Assembly (NCBI GenBank): GCA_028023455.1
Contig: JAQFVV010000232.1
Span: forward strand, 310,001-374,000
DNA length: 64,000 nucleotides
Direction: 5' to 3'
DNA from: Epiperipatus broadwayi
Lineage: Eukaryota; Onychophora; Udeonychophora; Euonychophora; Peripatidae
Below, piece after piece: positions 39,730-51,055 of this stretch; the stretch's first letter is position 1, and each line of letters starts with the position of its first letter. Below the pieces are notes generated by a model that did no database searches, was not told where the DNA came from, and saw only the letters and a list, made by a program, of their open reading frames with translations. The position numbers and the translations under genes were made by a program.

Positions 39730-40810
39730 TATCACTTTATTCAGATATGCATATAGGCCTTTATAATTCATCATCATTTAATTATTCTAATATATAACAA
39801 TTTCATGTTTGTAGATAATTATTATTCAGTCAAACATAGACATAGATCTTATCAGGTAAGCATTTATACATTTATAAATCATTGTCATTTAATTATTCTA
39901 ATATATAACAATTTCATGTTTGTAGGTAATTATTATTCAGTCAAACACAGACATAGGTCTTATCACTTTATTCAGATGGGTATTATTCAGGTAAGCATTT
40001 ATAAATCCTCATCGTTAAATTATTTTGATATATAGCACTTCCAGATTTATAGATATTTATTCAGTCAAACATAGATGTATATTTTTACATCGATTTTATC
40101 CAGATGTGGCCTATTCAGGTAAGCATTTAAACATTTATAAATCATCATTTAATTATTCTGGTATATATTACTTTCAGGTTTATAGATATTTATTATTCAG
40201 TCAAACATAGATTAATTATAAAATATACCAAATCTTTTAAAAACTTGTTTTTTATTTTTTTGCCACCAAAAATGAAATATATATTAAAATAGATTTCCAA
40301 CGTTTAGACTATTTCTTCATTTTTTCTATTGTCTTTTTCAAGGAACTAAAAATATATAAACGAAACAATTTATAAATTTTTTTTATAAACAAATAAAAAC
40401 AAAAATCCTACCACATATACATACTATTTTGGAAAATATATTCTTTACTTACTATGATTTCTTTTTCATAACAGCTTTCAACTTTACATTTTGCTTAAAT
40501 AAACCTTTTATTGTTACAAAATATAGTTTTATAGTTTTTGGTGGCAAAAAAATAAAAAACAAGTTTTTAAAAGATTTGGTGTATTTTATAATTATTTTAA
40601 AAGTATTTTGACCACTTTTAATAAAGAAAATAAGGTGAAAGAGTTTATTTATTTTCAAACATAGATGTATATTTTCACATCCATTTTATCCAGATGTGGA
40701 CTATTCAGGTAAGCATTTAAACATTTATAAATCATCCTTTAATTATTATGAAATATAGCACTTCCACATCTATAGATATTTATTATTCTGTTAAACACGG
40801 ACGTATATTT
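39730..40810 (+). repeat. About 120-bp tandem array in LTR G1
   Basis: Units carry TTTAATTATTCTAATATATA, ACAATTTCATGTTTGTAG, ATTATTCAGTCAAACATAGA and CAGGTAAGCATTTA. Unit number differs from the array in LTR G2, showing expansion or loss after insertion. Short frames through it are repeat translations. Confidence 0.85.
40213..40654. mobile_element. Inverted-repeat element L, 442 bp
   Basis: Arms 40213-40270 and 40536-40593 are reverse complements (CCAAATCTTTTAAAAACTTG and its complement). A roughly 60-bp non-symmetric tail lies at the right end. A 12-bp duplication TCAAACATAGAT flanks it (40201-40212 and 40655-40666), inside the tandem array of LTR G1. The loop holds, on the minus strand, CCTTGAAAAAGAC ... 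AGTCTAAACGTTGG, like the motif in element M. Size, tail and variable-length duplication resemble inverted terminal repeats of Penelope-like retroelements. Confidence 0.7.
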
Positions 40811-41325
40811 TTTTCACTTAAGTTTGTTATTAGTCATTCCATACTTGTAGAACATTTATAATTTTGAACATATAATGCAATTAATGTTTTCATATTATTT
40901 CATTAATTTAATGCAATTAATGTTTTCATACTATTTCATTAATTTTCTATTAACTTATTATAGAATTAATAATTGATAGGTGAAACATTACTATTATAGA
41001 ATTATTTTCTAATGCTTAACTTTTTAACTAAGGTCTTCATTTATTGCTGTTTCTAAATAGCAGGGGGGAGGGTCTTGAATTTGAATGGCACTAAAGGCTT
41101 GGACAGGCACTGGAGGCTTACTTCATGGCAGTGAAAAGAAAAAATGGGCTGACCGACCATATTACACTGCTTCTTCATGGAGCTGCTTGATGGTTTAATT
41201 CACTTTTTTAATAATTTAAAATCTTAATGAAAATTGTTGTCTCTTGTGATTTTCCAGCATAGAATAATGATCTAACAATCATCTCTCTCAAAAATAATTT
41301 TTTTTTTCTAATCTGAATTCTCCAA

Positions 41326-41335
41326 CCTATTTATA
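41326..41335 (-). promoter_or_regulatory. TATA box of LTR G1
   Basis: Minus strand TATAAATAGG, about 520 bp from the LTR edge. Confidence 0.55.
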
Positions 41336-41789
41336 CTTTTCTCTCTATCAGAAGGGATTCACTTGATGTGCCTGCTGAATCTAATTGGTTATTGGTGTGT
41401 TTTCACCCATGTTCGTGCCATTAATGCTAGTTCATTGGATACTTTATTTTGGCAGGATCAGAATGTTTTTACTTCTCAAATTTTTAATTAATTTTCTCAT
41501 GGTGATGAAATGCTATTAATTATTGTTCAATTATTGCCATTCTGCCTTACAACTTATTCTTCTGAAATATAGTATGAGCTGAAAGCAGTAAAGAGATTTT
41601 AATTTAAATGATTTTTAAATTTGAATTTATTAATTTTAATAAAGAAAAAAATACTTTCTTTAATTGCGAATATAAATGTATTTGCTTTTTTTTTTTTTCT
41701 TTTTAAAAAATTTAATTTTCTTTAAAATATTTAGTATAATTAGTCTTTCTTTTATTTTTGACATATTGCTAAACAGATTTAAATTTAAC

Positions 41790-42080
41790 CTATATAATTT
41801 TAATTTGGGGGAGGGATCTTCTAAATATATACATAAAACAGTGTATCTGTTTCATTACCCCCAACAAGTGTTTGGGATGAAGTTGCCTGGAGATAATTTC
41901 ATTCCACAAAATATAACTTTTATTATTTATTTTCTTTTCATCATTTCTTCTTGACCTGGGGAGATGCTGATGAAATAAGTAGGATGCGATGGGGAAAATG
42001 AATATGTGACCCACACCCTCCAATGCCAGGATGGGCAGACGGATAAACATGGACCAGAATACAAGGCCCCATGACATCAA
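41790..42080 (-). pseudogene. Short open frame at the 3' end of the second element
   Basis: 96 codons on the minus strand. The frame begins in the interior and its end runs through the polypurine tract into LTR G1. No domain was recognised. It may be a relic of the element's coding region or a chance frame. Confidence 0.2.
41855..41865 (-). other. Polypurine tract of the second element
   Basis: Minus strand TTGGGGGTAA abuts the LTR start TGAAACAG. Confidence 0.5.
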
Positions 42081-42383
42081 GAGAAAATCTCATTTTGGGG
42101 CACTGCCCCTTCTAAGTACTTAGACAGATCATCCACAAGTAGTATCCAGAAAAAAATATCAGGCATTGAGCCAGCCCTGCTCATCTCTTGTGAGTCTTAG
42201 GGGCTATAGATGAGAGTCTTAGGGGCTCATTGCTGGACTATGCTGGGAGCTCAACATCTAGGTCTAGACAGTGCCGAGGATATACATCGAAGCATCATGA
42301 CACAATGCATCCAGGCCATCCCACTCTCAAACATCCATTCATCACAACATGAAAAATGCAACTCACACAATGCTACATCCCAC

Positions 42384-42731
42384 TCACAAACTTCTTCCAC
42401 CAGCTATCTCATTTTTCTTATTCAGACCAGTAGTTATATCCTGGTTTAAGAGACTGAAGATCAGTACTCCTGTAATACTCTTCTGTATTATGAGGTGACA
42501 CACTTCTGGATCATCTTTTCTTTGGGAGTTTCTCATGCAAGGCATCACTATGGTGGCTTGATTATCAACTTCTATATTGTCTTTGGAAATCCTTGTCACT
42601 GTTTGATCTAATTGCACAAGTCTGGTATGGACCATGAACACCATCTGTGAATTTTCTACTGTTCCTCTTCCATGGCAGTACTTCATTTTTAGGAATAAAT
42701 GGATTTTTAAATGATTCTTCTGCCATAGCAT
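42384..42731 (-). pseudogene. Unrecognised open frame in the second element
   Basis: 115 codons starting at an ATG on the minus strand, in the element's coding direction. Composition is protein-like (MVFMVHTRLVQLDQ, DNQATIVMPCMRNSQRKDD), with mixed hydrophobic and charged residues, unlike the low-complexity frames nearby. I see no zinc knuckle, protease, reverse transcriptase or integrase motif. From its place between the primer site and the 3' LTR it may be what remains of gag or a lineage-specific product. The interior as a whole is too short for a full pol. Confidence 0.35.
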
Positions 42732-43341
42732 TTTTTTTCATTTTTTTTATTTGTGAAAATTTCTTGTTGCTTAATTTTTTTCACATTTATAAATCCTGAG
42801 TTTTCAGATTCCTTTTTGGTTTCTATTCCTGCAGCAGCAAGTATATTTTTAATAATTGTCTTTACAATTTTTTTTGCTGTATTCAATCTCTGATTTGAAT
42901 TGATTGAGCTTTTGTTTGTTTTCTATATATGGCTGAGAACTAACACACTTTTCTTCCAGATTTATGGTTTCTCTTTCTATCAGTTACTGTTTCAGAGCTT
43001 ACATAAGGCAATTTTTCTGAAATATTTTCTTCTATATTGGACAGTTCCTTAGGTATATGAGAATCAAGATTTTGATTATTTTCATTTTCATTTTTTACCT
43101 TTTGTTAATGATTGGAACATTTTAATTTTGCTTTATTAGATTCATTTTCATCAGTTTTGATTATTAGTGTCTATTGGGTTGGAATAGTTTCAGGCAATTC
43201 TTCAGCAACCTTATTTTTTGAATGTTTTTTCTCCCACTTTTTTAGATTGAGTTATTTTTTTTACATTATGGCAAAAAGTTACATTTTTTGTAAGCTGATT
43301 TATAGTTTCTCTGATTCATTGTCCCATTCTTTGGTATGATT

Positions 43342-43643
43342 CTATGATTTGTTTTTTATACTCTTCTCTTTGTTCATCTCATTTTCTATTATTTTCTTTT
43401 TGTTCATCTCATAGTCTATTCTCGTCTCTTTGTTTACGGTCTTCTTTTTGTTCATCTTGTTTTCTATTGTCTTCTCTTTGTTCATATCATTTTCTATTCT
43501 CTTTTTCTTGTTGTTTATGTTCTCTATGTTCATCTTGTTTTTTATTCTTCTTTGTTTACGCTCTTCTGTGTTTACGGTCTTCTCTTCATTCTCTCATCAT
43601 TGCTAATAGCTGCCTTAATATGGATGTTTCCTCTATTGTTTAA
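43342..43643 (-). pseudogene. Asn/Lys/Glu-rich repeat coding remnant
   Basis: On the minus strand about 33-bp degenerate units encode MNKEKTIENKMNKKK-like repeats that would form a charged helix. It lies 300 bp after the primer site, where gag should begin. It may be a low-complexity N-terminal part of Gag, or simply a T-rich tandem repeat. The plus-strand Ser/Cys/Leu-rich frame over it is the antisense shadow. Confidence 0.4.
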
Positions 43644-43921
43644 GCTTCATGTTCATCATCTTTCCTGTTTTTTGGCTTAGTAAGCTTCTCTCTATCCACT
43701 CCATGATTTGGTTCCAAGTCTTTCTCATAGCTATTTCACCCTTTACGCCGTTCATTTTTGTGCTCTTCTTTTTTCTAATTTTATTTCCCCCATTTTTGTC
43801 CATTTCACATCACTGCACCATGTACTCTGCTTACACTTACTGAATTGTAATTTGCTTTTGCCTTTCCATATTTCTTTATTTTCTTCTAGCTTTTATGCCT
43901 ATGGGCAGGCTAGCTAGATTA

Positions 43922-43942
43922 GGCCTCACAATAAGGCAACAA
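43922..43942 (-). other. Degenerate tRNA-Lys-like primer site
   Basis: On the minus strand TTTGTTGCCTTATTGTGAGG directly follows the LTR end. It aligns with the better site at 56081-56097 and with the Lys primer consensus only after several transitions and a 1-bp insertion. Confidence 0.35.
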
Positions 43943-44449
43943 ATGCAACCGGACAAAAACCAACCCCACTCTTGGTTGGTTTTAATTTCCTGATGAGCAT
44001 ATTGCAAAAAGGAACTATTGAGTGGCATTCCCCAATGCAGATGTCACCCCACCTACAACAATATTTCCTGCTAATCAGAAGATGTAGCACCATAAAGACT
44101 GGAAGCATCTAGAAATTTTTGTTTGGTTTCCCAAATGGCACCACTAGAGTTCCATCTCACTACAACCTTACTTACCATCATCTGGTTATGCTGGACATAG
44201 CTCAGGAGGCATGAGATTCTTGTGAGCAGGATGCAATGAATGATTAGTGATGCAAAATGGAACTGAACAACTAAAATTAATTTTTAATAACAACAATTTT
44301 ATTAACAATAATTATTGATAAGTCCTTCCAATAGAGTTCATCATTTGTATCAAATGAAAGCTCATTTCAGTTCATCTTGTGTGAAGAAGTCAAAAAGCTT
44401 TTTTTATCAAGTATACATATACATAGGTTTTATCTCTTTATTCAGAAGT

Positions 44450-45370
44450 GGTTTATTCAGATATGTATATGGCCTTTATAATTCATTATCATTTAATTAT
44501 TCTAATATATAACAATTTCATGTTTGTAGATAATTATTATTAAATCAAACATAGACATAGGTCTTATCACTTTATCCACATGTGTATTATTCAGGTAAGC
44601 ATTTATACATTTATAAATCATCATCATTTAATTATTCTAATATATAACAATTTCATGTTTGTAGATAATCATTATTCAGTAAAACATAGACATAGGTCTT
44701 ACTACTTTAACCAGATGTGTATTATTCAGGTAAGCATTTATACATTTATAAATCATCATCATCATTTCATTATAGATATTTATTATTCAGTCATAGGCAT
44801 AGGTCTTATCACTTTATCCAGATGTATATTATTCAGTTAAGTATTTAAACATTTATAAATCATCATTTAATTATTCTAATGTATAACAATTTCATGTTTG
44901 TAGGTAATTATTCTTCAGTCAAACATAGATATAGGTTTTATCACTTTATCCAGATGGGTATTATTCAGGTAAGCATTTATAAATCATTTAATTATTCAGT
45001 TATATAGCACTTCCAGGTTTATAGATATTTATTATTCAGTCAAACATCGATTTTATTTTATCCACATATGGACTATTCAGGCAAGCATTTAAACGTTTAC
45101 AAATCATTATTCAGTCAAACATAATGCATATTTTCATATCAATTTTATTATTTTATCCAGATGTGGACTATTCAGGTAAGCATTTAAACATTTATAAATC
45201 ATCATTGTTTAATTATTCTGATGTATAGCACTTCCAGGTCTATAGATATTTATTATTAAGTCAAACATAGATGTATATTTTACATCAATTTTATCGTGTT
45301 ATCTGGATGTGAACTATTCAGGTAAGCATTTAAACATTTATAAATCATCATCGTTTAATTATTTTAATAT
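44450..45370 (+). repeat. About 120-bp tandem array in LTR G2
   Basis: Seven or more units of the same repeat as in LTR G1, resuming after element K1 at 45835. Confidence 0.85.
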
Positions 45371-45384
45371 ATAACAATTTCTTG

Positions 45385-45820
45385 TTTTTCTGAAGGTTTG
45401 TGACGATGGTGTTCTAGCTGTATTTTTATATTGGACTATTTCCATCATCTAATATGCATGTTAAATGTCTGAAGAAAAGTTTAATTTTATTTAAATATTC
45501 CAAATGCATTCAAATGTTAGTAATATCACAGCAAACAGGTTAGTATATGCACCAACTGTTAATATCATAGCAAACAACTTAGTAATATCACAGCAAACAG
45601 GTTAATTATGCACTAACCTGTTTGCTGTGATATTACTAACAATTAGTGCATATTCTAACATGTTTGCTGTGATATTACTAACAGTTGGTGCATATATTAA
45701 CCTGTTTTCTGTGATATTACTAACAGTTGAAAGCATTTGGAATATTTAAATAAAATTAAACTTTTCTAAAAACATTCAACACACATATTAGATGATGGAA
45801 ATAGTCCAATATAAAAATAG
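45385..45820. mobile_element. Inverted-repeat element K1, 436 bp
   Basis: From 45421 to 45819 it is an almost continuous palindrome (ATTGGACTATTTCCATCATC at one end, its complement at the other; AGTAATATCACAGCAAACAGG repeated inside). A 36-bp asymmetric leader (TTTTTCTGAAGG ... TTCTAGCTG) precedes it. A 14-bp duplication ATAACAATTTCNTG flanks it (45371-45384 and 45821-45834). A second copy with the same leader lies at 50858-51353. Confidence 0.8.
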
Positions 45821-46342
45821 ATAACAATTTCATGTTTGTAGATAATTATTATCAGTCAAACACGGACGTATATTTTTACCCATAAGTTTGTTATCAGCCA
45901 TTCCACACTTGTAGAACATTTATAATTTTGAACATATTTCATTAATTTCTATTGTTAACTTATTATTGATGTAATAATTGACAGGTGAAACATTATTACT
46001 ATTATTAATAATTGAATTATTTTCCAATTATCTTTTAACTAAGGTCTTCATTTATTGCCTTCTAAATAATGGGGGGGGGTGAGTCTTGAATTTGAACAGC
46101 ACTAAAGGCTTGGACAGGCACTGGAGACTTACTTCATGGTAATGAATAGAGAAAAAATGGGCTAAACAACCATATTACACTGATTTTTTATGGAGCTGCT
46201 TGATGGTTTAATTCACTTTTCTAGTAATCTAAAAATTTTAATAAAAAAATTGTTGTCTCTCATGGTTTTCAAGTATAGAATGATCTAATAATCATCTCTC
46301 TCAAAAATAAAATTGTCTTTTTTTCTAATCTGAATTCTTCAA

Positions 46343-46352
46343 CCTATTTATA
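46343..46352 (-). promoter_or_regulatory. TATA box of LTR G2
   Basis: Minus strand TATAAATAGG at the position matching LTR G1. Confidence 0.55.
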
Positions 46353-46643
46353 CTTTTCTCTTTATCAGAATGGATTCACCTGATGTGCCTGCTGAATCCA
46401 ATTGGTTTTTGGTGTGTTTCATCCATGTTCAGCCATTAATCCCAGTTCATTGGCTATTCTATTTTGGCGGGTTCAGACCGTTTTTACTTATCTGGCTAGG
46501 TGTTTTCAAATTTGTAATTAATTTTCTCATGGTGAAGAAATGCTTTTAATTATTGTTAAATTACTGCCATTCTGTCTTACAAATTATTATTCTGAAATAT
46601 TGATGAGCTGAAAGCAGTAAAGAGATTTTTATTTAAATGATTT

Positions 46644-48506
46644 GGTTGTTTTTCATCCTTGGTGTTCGCCTTAAGATGTCGCTACTTCTAGGTAAATTCC
46701 TAGAAATATACCGTTTCACCGGCCTTCACCCAACCAAAGAGGAATTTTTCTACATTATAAATGCAGAAAAGTCCTCACGTTATGTTGGACAGAGGAGGCG
46801 GCAACAGAAGCCAACACAAAGAGACTTCTCTCTATGATAAAACACAGAAAGAGTTGCCGACGGCTGCCGATTATGGCTTTTTTTCTATGCTAAAAACAAA
46901 GAGAAAGAAATGTCTTGATTGGCTGCCGTAGTAGTCGATTTTGGTCATCATTTTCTCGTAATAGTAGAATATCTATTCTCTCTGTAATTTAGGGTGAGAG
47001 TGTGTGTATTTGAAGCGGTCATATTTTTTTAAAATTTGATCAGATGTCTATTTTTTTTAATGTGTTGTAACTTATTTTACTGTTGTAAGTTTAGTAATAA
47101 CGTCCTGAAGATTCCATTATGAAGAAGTAACCCTCAAAAATTGCTTTTAAGGGAGCGAAAGGAAAAAAAATTAAAGGATCACGCGAAAAGTACCGTTTTC
47201 GTGAGAATTCGTCCATGAATAGTTACTTTCACTATATATATATATACGCACAAACAAAAACAACCCACTGTCTAATTAATAGGAATTACTTGTCCGAAAA
47301 ATAAAATTATGTCGGGTATTATTTTTTTTTTGTTTTGTTACATTTATTACTTCAAAATAAGATTAGTTTTTATATCTACACACTAACAAAAACAACCCAG
47401 TTCCTGATTAATTACTGTCTTTAAAAAAAAAAAGCAAATTCAACGGGGTTTGATTTTTTTCAATAGAGTCTTTGAATTATGGTTTGTTTGTTTTTATATA
47501 TACACAAGATTTACCAAAAAAAAAAAAAAAGAAACCCACTTTCTGATTAATTACTGTCAAAAGAAACGCAAATTAGTCAGCTATCATTTTTAAATTTAGT
47601 ATTTCAATAACGGTACCCTTTTTATATAGACAGACTTAACAAAAAACAACTCACTTTCTGATTCATTACTGCCCCCCCCCAAAAAAAAGAAAACAGAAAT
47701 TAGTCGGGTATCATTTTTCAATCGAGTCTTTTAATGACGGTACTTACTAATAGTAGTCGAGTATCAATTCTAAATTGTAATATATAAATGACGTTACTTT
47801 TGATAGATTTAGAATTATGTCTTTCTTTTTTAATAAAATGATTGATTTAAAACTCTTGACCAAAAATACCGTAACTTTAAAAAAAAAGACACACATAAAG
47901 TCCCCAAAAAAAAAATGAGAAAAAGCCCCGTAACTTTAAAGACACACACAAACTCAAAAAAAAAACTAAGATTAATAAACATTGACTTATTACGTCTTGC
48001 TTTGGAATCAAATTATTGATTTACTCTTGCAAAAAAAATACCTAACTTTAAAAAGACACACCTAAAGTCCAACAAAAAAAAATTTGAAAAAAGCCACGTA
48101 ACTTTAAAGACACATACACAAACTCAAAAACAAGATAAGATTAATAAACATTTACTTATTACGTCTTGCTTTTGAATAAAATTATTGATTTACTCTTGAA
48201 AAAAAAAAAGACCCGTAACTTTAAAAAGACACACGTCAAGTCAAAAAAAAAAATTAGAAAAACACCGTAACTTTAAAGACACACAAACTCAAAAACAAGA
48301 TAAGATTAATAAACATTTACAAAAATGAAAAAAACTAACATCATATAATAGTATTAGTTAGTAGAATATTTTATTACAAATCTAAGAAATCAGATCTTTT
48401 TAGATCAAATCGATCATTTAGGTCCGGCCCGGAATCGTTATATGTATATGTTTTTGATTAGCATCAACGTCATCTTAAGGCGAACAGCAAGGATGAAAAT
48501 ACAACC
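46644..48506. mobile_element. Non-autonomous TIR DNA transposon, 1.86 kb, 8-bp TSD
   Basis: Terminal inverted repeats of about 38 bp begin GGTTGTTTTTCATCCTTG on the left and GGTTGTATTTTCATCCTTG on the right, and both contain GTTCGCCTTAAGATG. The 8-bp duplication AATGATTT flanks it (46636-46643 and 48507-48514). LTR G1 near 41600-41620 has the empty site TTTAAATGATTTTTAA. The inside holds tandem repeats and no transposase. An 8-bp duplication with GG ends is compatible with Merlin- or Mutator-like groups, but the superfamily is not settled. Chance frames inside were not counted as genes. Confidence 0.85.
47230..48310 (+). repeat. Tandem repeats inside the TIR transposon
   Basis: Two arrays. 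The first repeats AACCCACTTTCTGATTAATT every 120-140 bp. The second repeats CGTAACTTTAAAGACACAC and AGATTAATAAACATTTACTT at about 115-170 bp. Units differ by homopolymer length. Confidence 0.75.
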
Positions 48507-48901
48507 AATGATTTTTAACTTTGAATTTATTAATTTTAATAAAGAAAGATTTATACTTTCTTTAATTGCAAATATAAATGTATTTGCTATTCTTTTTTTT
48601 TATTTTAAAAAAATTGATTTTCTTTAAAATATTTAGTATAATTAGTCTTTTTTTTATTTTTGAATATATTGCTAGTCTGATTTAAATTTAACCTATGTCA
48701 TTTTAATTGGGGGGGATCTTTTAAATACACATGGGTCTCGTTTTTTGCGGATTATTTTAACGCACTTTTGAAGTTATGCGATTCATGTTTCTTCTTAATA
48801 TCTTTCATATTTCACTATATTTATTAGATATCAAAAAATTTAAATTATTAATAACTTATTTTAACTTGAAATACTTTTTTTTTCAAAAATATAACGTTAT
48901 A

Positions 48902-49347
48902 AATCCATTTACTTCTGTTTCTAATGACGACTCAATCCTTTTTTTCTTTTCAAAATATACATTACATATAGCCATATAATTTTATAATTAAAACACTTCA
49001 TTTCTTTTCAAAAACTTTATTTGATGTATATATATATCCACTTGTTCCAACATTTTGACTATTTTTACTCTATAGTCATTTTCAAGGATCTAGAAAAAAC
49101 TTATTACATTTTAATATATTTTATTTATTTTTAATTTTTATGGGGTTTATATATTTTTTTGGGTGTTTTTATATTGTTTTGGCTTTTTTTGTCTTATTAT
49201 GTGAAGTTTGTTATAATGTAATATGTTTTTTCTAGATCCTTGAAATTGACTATAGAGTAAAAATAGTCGAAACGTTGGAACAAGTGGATATATATATATA
49301 TCAAATAAAGTTTTTGAAAAGAAAAGAAGTGTTTTAATTATAGAATT
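48902..49347. mobile_element. Inverted-repeat element M, 446 bp
   Basis: Arms at about 48973-49103 and 49229-49347 are reverse complements (CCACTTGTTCCAAC and TTTTCAAAAACTTTATTTGA with complements). A 70-bp asymmetric leader comes first. The 13-bp direct repeat ATATAACGTTATA flanks it (48889-48901 and 49348-49360). Both arms carry a CCTTGAAA ... GACTAT loop ATAGTC ... GTTGGAACAAGTGG motif; the right arm keeps GAAAC. It resembles inverted terminal repeats of Penelope-like elements. Confidence 0.7.
49238..49282 (+). ncRNA. Hammerhead-like motif in element M
   Basis: CCTTGAAATTGACTAT, a loop, then ATAGTCGAAACGTTGG: a 6-bp stem followed by GAAAC. The upstream box is not a proper CUGANGA, so it is at most a decayed hammerhead. 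The same layout recurs in element L on the minus strand (40296-40346). Confidence 0.3.
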
Positions 49348-50132
49348 ATATAACGTTATATTGGCAATTTACATGAATATGGCCTGAAGCTATATTTAGA
49401 ATTTTAGCTTCTACGTAAATAACCTATTTATACTAATGAGTAAATAATAATAATAGATTATACTTACATATAAAAATATCACAACAGAAATAAATAATCT
49501 TTTAGATTTTTAAAATAAAAAATGAAGATTTTATAAACTGAAAATAATCTTTCTAATGATAATGTATAATTTTTTTTTGTTTTGATTACAATCTCATATT
49601 TTTAATATAGAAACAGAAAGCCATTAACACAGCACAAGACTGAAAATGGTGTTAGTTGTACATCACATCACAAATAAAAATAAAGTGGCTAACAGGTTTC
49701 TCTGGGCATAATTGCTGAGAGATTCTGACTTCGTTTAAGGAAAAGTTACAATACATCACATCGAATCTGATTTCTTTCCAGTTTACAAATGAACACTAGT
49801 GGTAATGATTAAAATATGTATGAAAAATGTAAAATTTAATACTGTAGTTAATAAAAAATGTTTGTCTTGTATTAATTTTTTTCAAATATTTGAAATTTTT
49901 TATTAGTCATACTTTATTTGCTATTTTTTTAATGCAAATTTTAAAGTAATTTTTCATTGTTGCTTTGCTTTTATGCAAATTCTGAAAATTACAGAATCTA
50001 TCACCCATTTTTCAAAGTAAATTAAGTCTATTTTTGTGTGATTTTTTTTTAATGCAGATTTTCTGTGGAACCTATCTACAGCATAAAAAATGAGACCCAG
50101 GTGTATATACGTGAAACAGTGTATCTGTTTCA

Positions 50133-50857
50133 ATATATATCTACAGAATAAAATAATACTCTGGTGATTACTTTACCCGTGGTTGTCCAAAGTCACTTCC
50201 ATTTTTTTAGTCCCTAAATCTTCTCATAGTGGTTCCTTGTCTTTATGCTCTGATCTCTTATCCTTTCCTGGGTTCTGGGAGTATATAAGGCTCAAAACAA
50301 TGTTCTCCTGGATTGTACATGTTTCTCTGGGTCTCGTACTAAAATATCAAAAGGTTATACAATACTATGCTTTGATATATTATCATATTGTTCTTTATTA
50401 AAAGTATTTTTCATTAAAGAATTTCTCCAACTTTCTTTGATATAATGGTAACCTTTATAATGTGTTCACTTTGGAAATTAAGTTTTTCTATATCTTTTAT
50501 GAAACTATACCAAAATAGGTCCATGCCCTAAAAAAATTTGTACCTCCTGTCTAATGAGTTCAGCTCACCAATTTCGTTATGATCATGTCATAAATCATTT
50601 ATCAGAATTATTAAAATGAGCATTATTGACCACATCTAAAGATCTGTCCACTTCCTTCATCTTCATATCAGCAGGCCATGCAGCATCATCACAAATGGAA
50701 ATTTCACCATTGCTGCCATACCCAAACTTTAACTTTAATGTTTTCATCAATCTTCAGAATCACTTTTCCACAGAATATCTTTACAGATACAGTAAAAATA
50801 TAACTTACAACTATCAATTATGAGTTCAGAAGATTTATCCAAAACAGCAGATATTGT
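50133..50857 (-). pseudogene. Decayed coding remnant, part 1
   Basis: Short protein-like stretches on the minus strand, for example GSNGEISICDDAAWPADM near 50700, separated by stops. It appears to be the continuation of 51291-52070 across element K2. No domain was recognised. Direction and surroundings suggest a retroelement. Confidence 0.25.
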
Positions 50858-51055
50858 TTTTCTGAAGATTTGTGATGATGGTGTTCTAGCTGTATTTTTA
50901 TATTGGACTATTTCCATAATCTAATATGTGTGTTGAATGTCTTTAGAAAAGTTTAATTTTAATTAAATATTCCAAATGCATTCAATTGTTAGTAATATCA
51001 CAGCAAACACATTAGTATATGCACTAACTGTTAGTAATATCACAGCAAACTGTTT

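Larger units (their letters stand above)
39265..41854 (-). repeat. LTR G1 (3' LTR of the second element)
   Basis: Starts TGTAACCAGACAACTC and ends CAGTGTATCTGTTTCA. It holds a tandem array of about 120-bp units (39730-40810) interrupted by an inverted-repeat element at 40213-40654, and a TATA box at 41326. The segment 41615-41854 is the empty-site counterpart for two transposons inserted in LTR G2. Confidence 0.85.
48728..50103. mobile_element. TA-flanked DNA transposon, copy 1 (mariner/Tc1-like)
   Basis: Ends CACATGGGTCTC and, inverted, CACCTGGGTCTCATTTTTT. TA lies on each side, and the joined flanks match LTR G1 (AAATATATACATAAAACAG), so the duplication is TA. There is no transposase. A second copy is at 61982-63268; they share the first 80 bp and last 500 bp. 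The inverted-repeat element M (48902-49347) is nested in it. Confidence 0.75.
39265..50132 (-). mobile_element. Second complete long-LTR retrotransposon, with nested insertions
   Basis: LTRs at 39265-41854 and 43944-50132 enclose a 2.1 kb interior. The outer ends are TGTAACC and CTGTTTCA, and ATAT lies on both sides (39261-39264 and 50133-50136). Minus orientation follows from a polypurine tract at 41855 and a degenerate Lys-type primer site near 43922. The interior has no pol. Without the later insertions each LTR would be roughly 2.1-2.6 kb. It is the same family as solo LTR F. Confidence 0.85.
43944..50132 (-). repeat. LTR G2 (5' LTR of the second element), expanded by insertions
   Basis: Starts TGCAACCGGACAAAAACC, parallels LTR G1 throughout and ends GTGTATCTGTTTCA. 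Three elements are nested in it: inverted-repeat element K1 (45385-45820), a TIR transposon (46644-48506) and a TA-flanked transposon (48728-50103). LTR G1 shows the uninterrupted sequence at the last two sites. Confidence 0.85.

Noticed and set aside
43344-43643. Plus-strand Ser/Cys/Leu-rich open frame that looks like a membrane protein
   Set aside because: It is the antisense of a degenerate 33-bp repeat whose minus-strand reading lies in the coding direction of the LTR element.
39730-45370. CRISPR-like array of repeats and spacers
   Set aside because: Units are tandem over their whole length with no unique spacers, and lie inside LTRs of a eukaryotic element.
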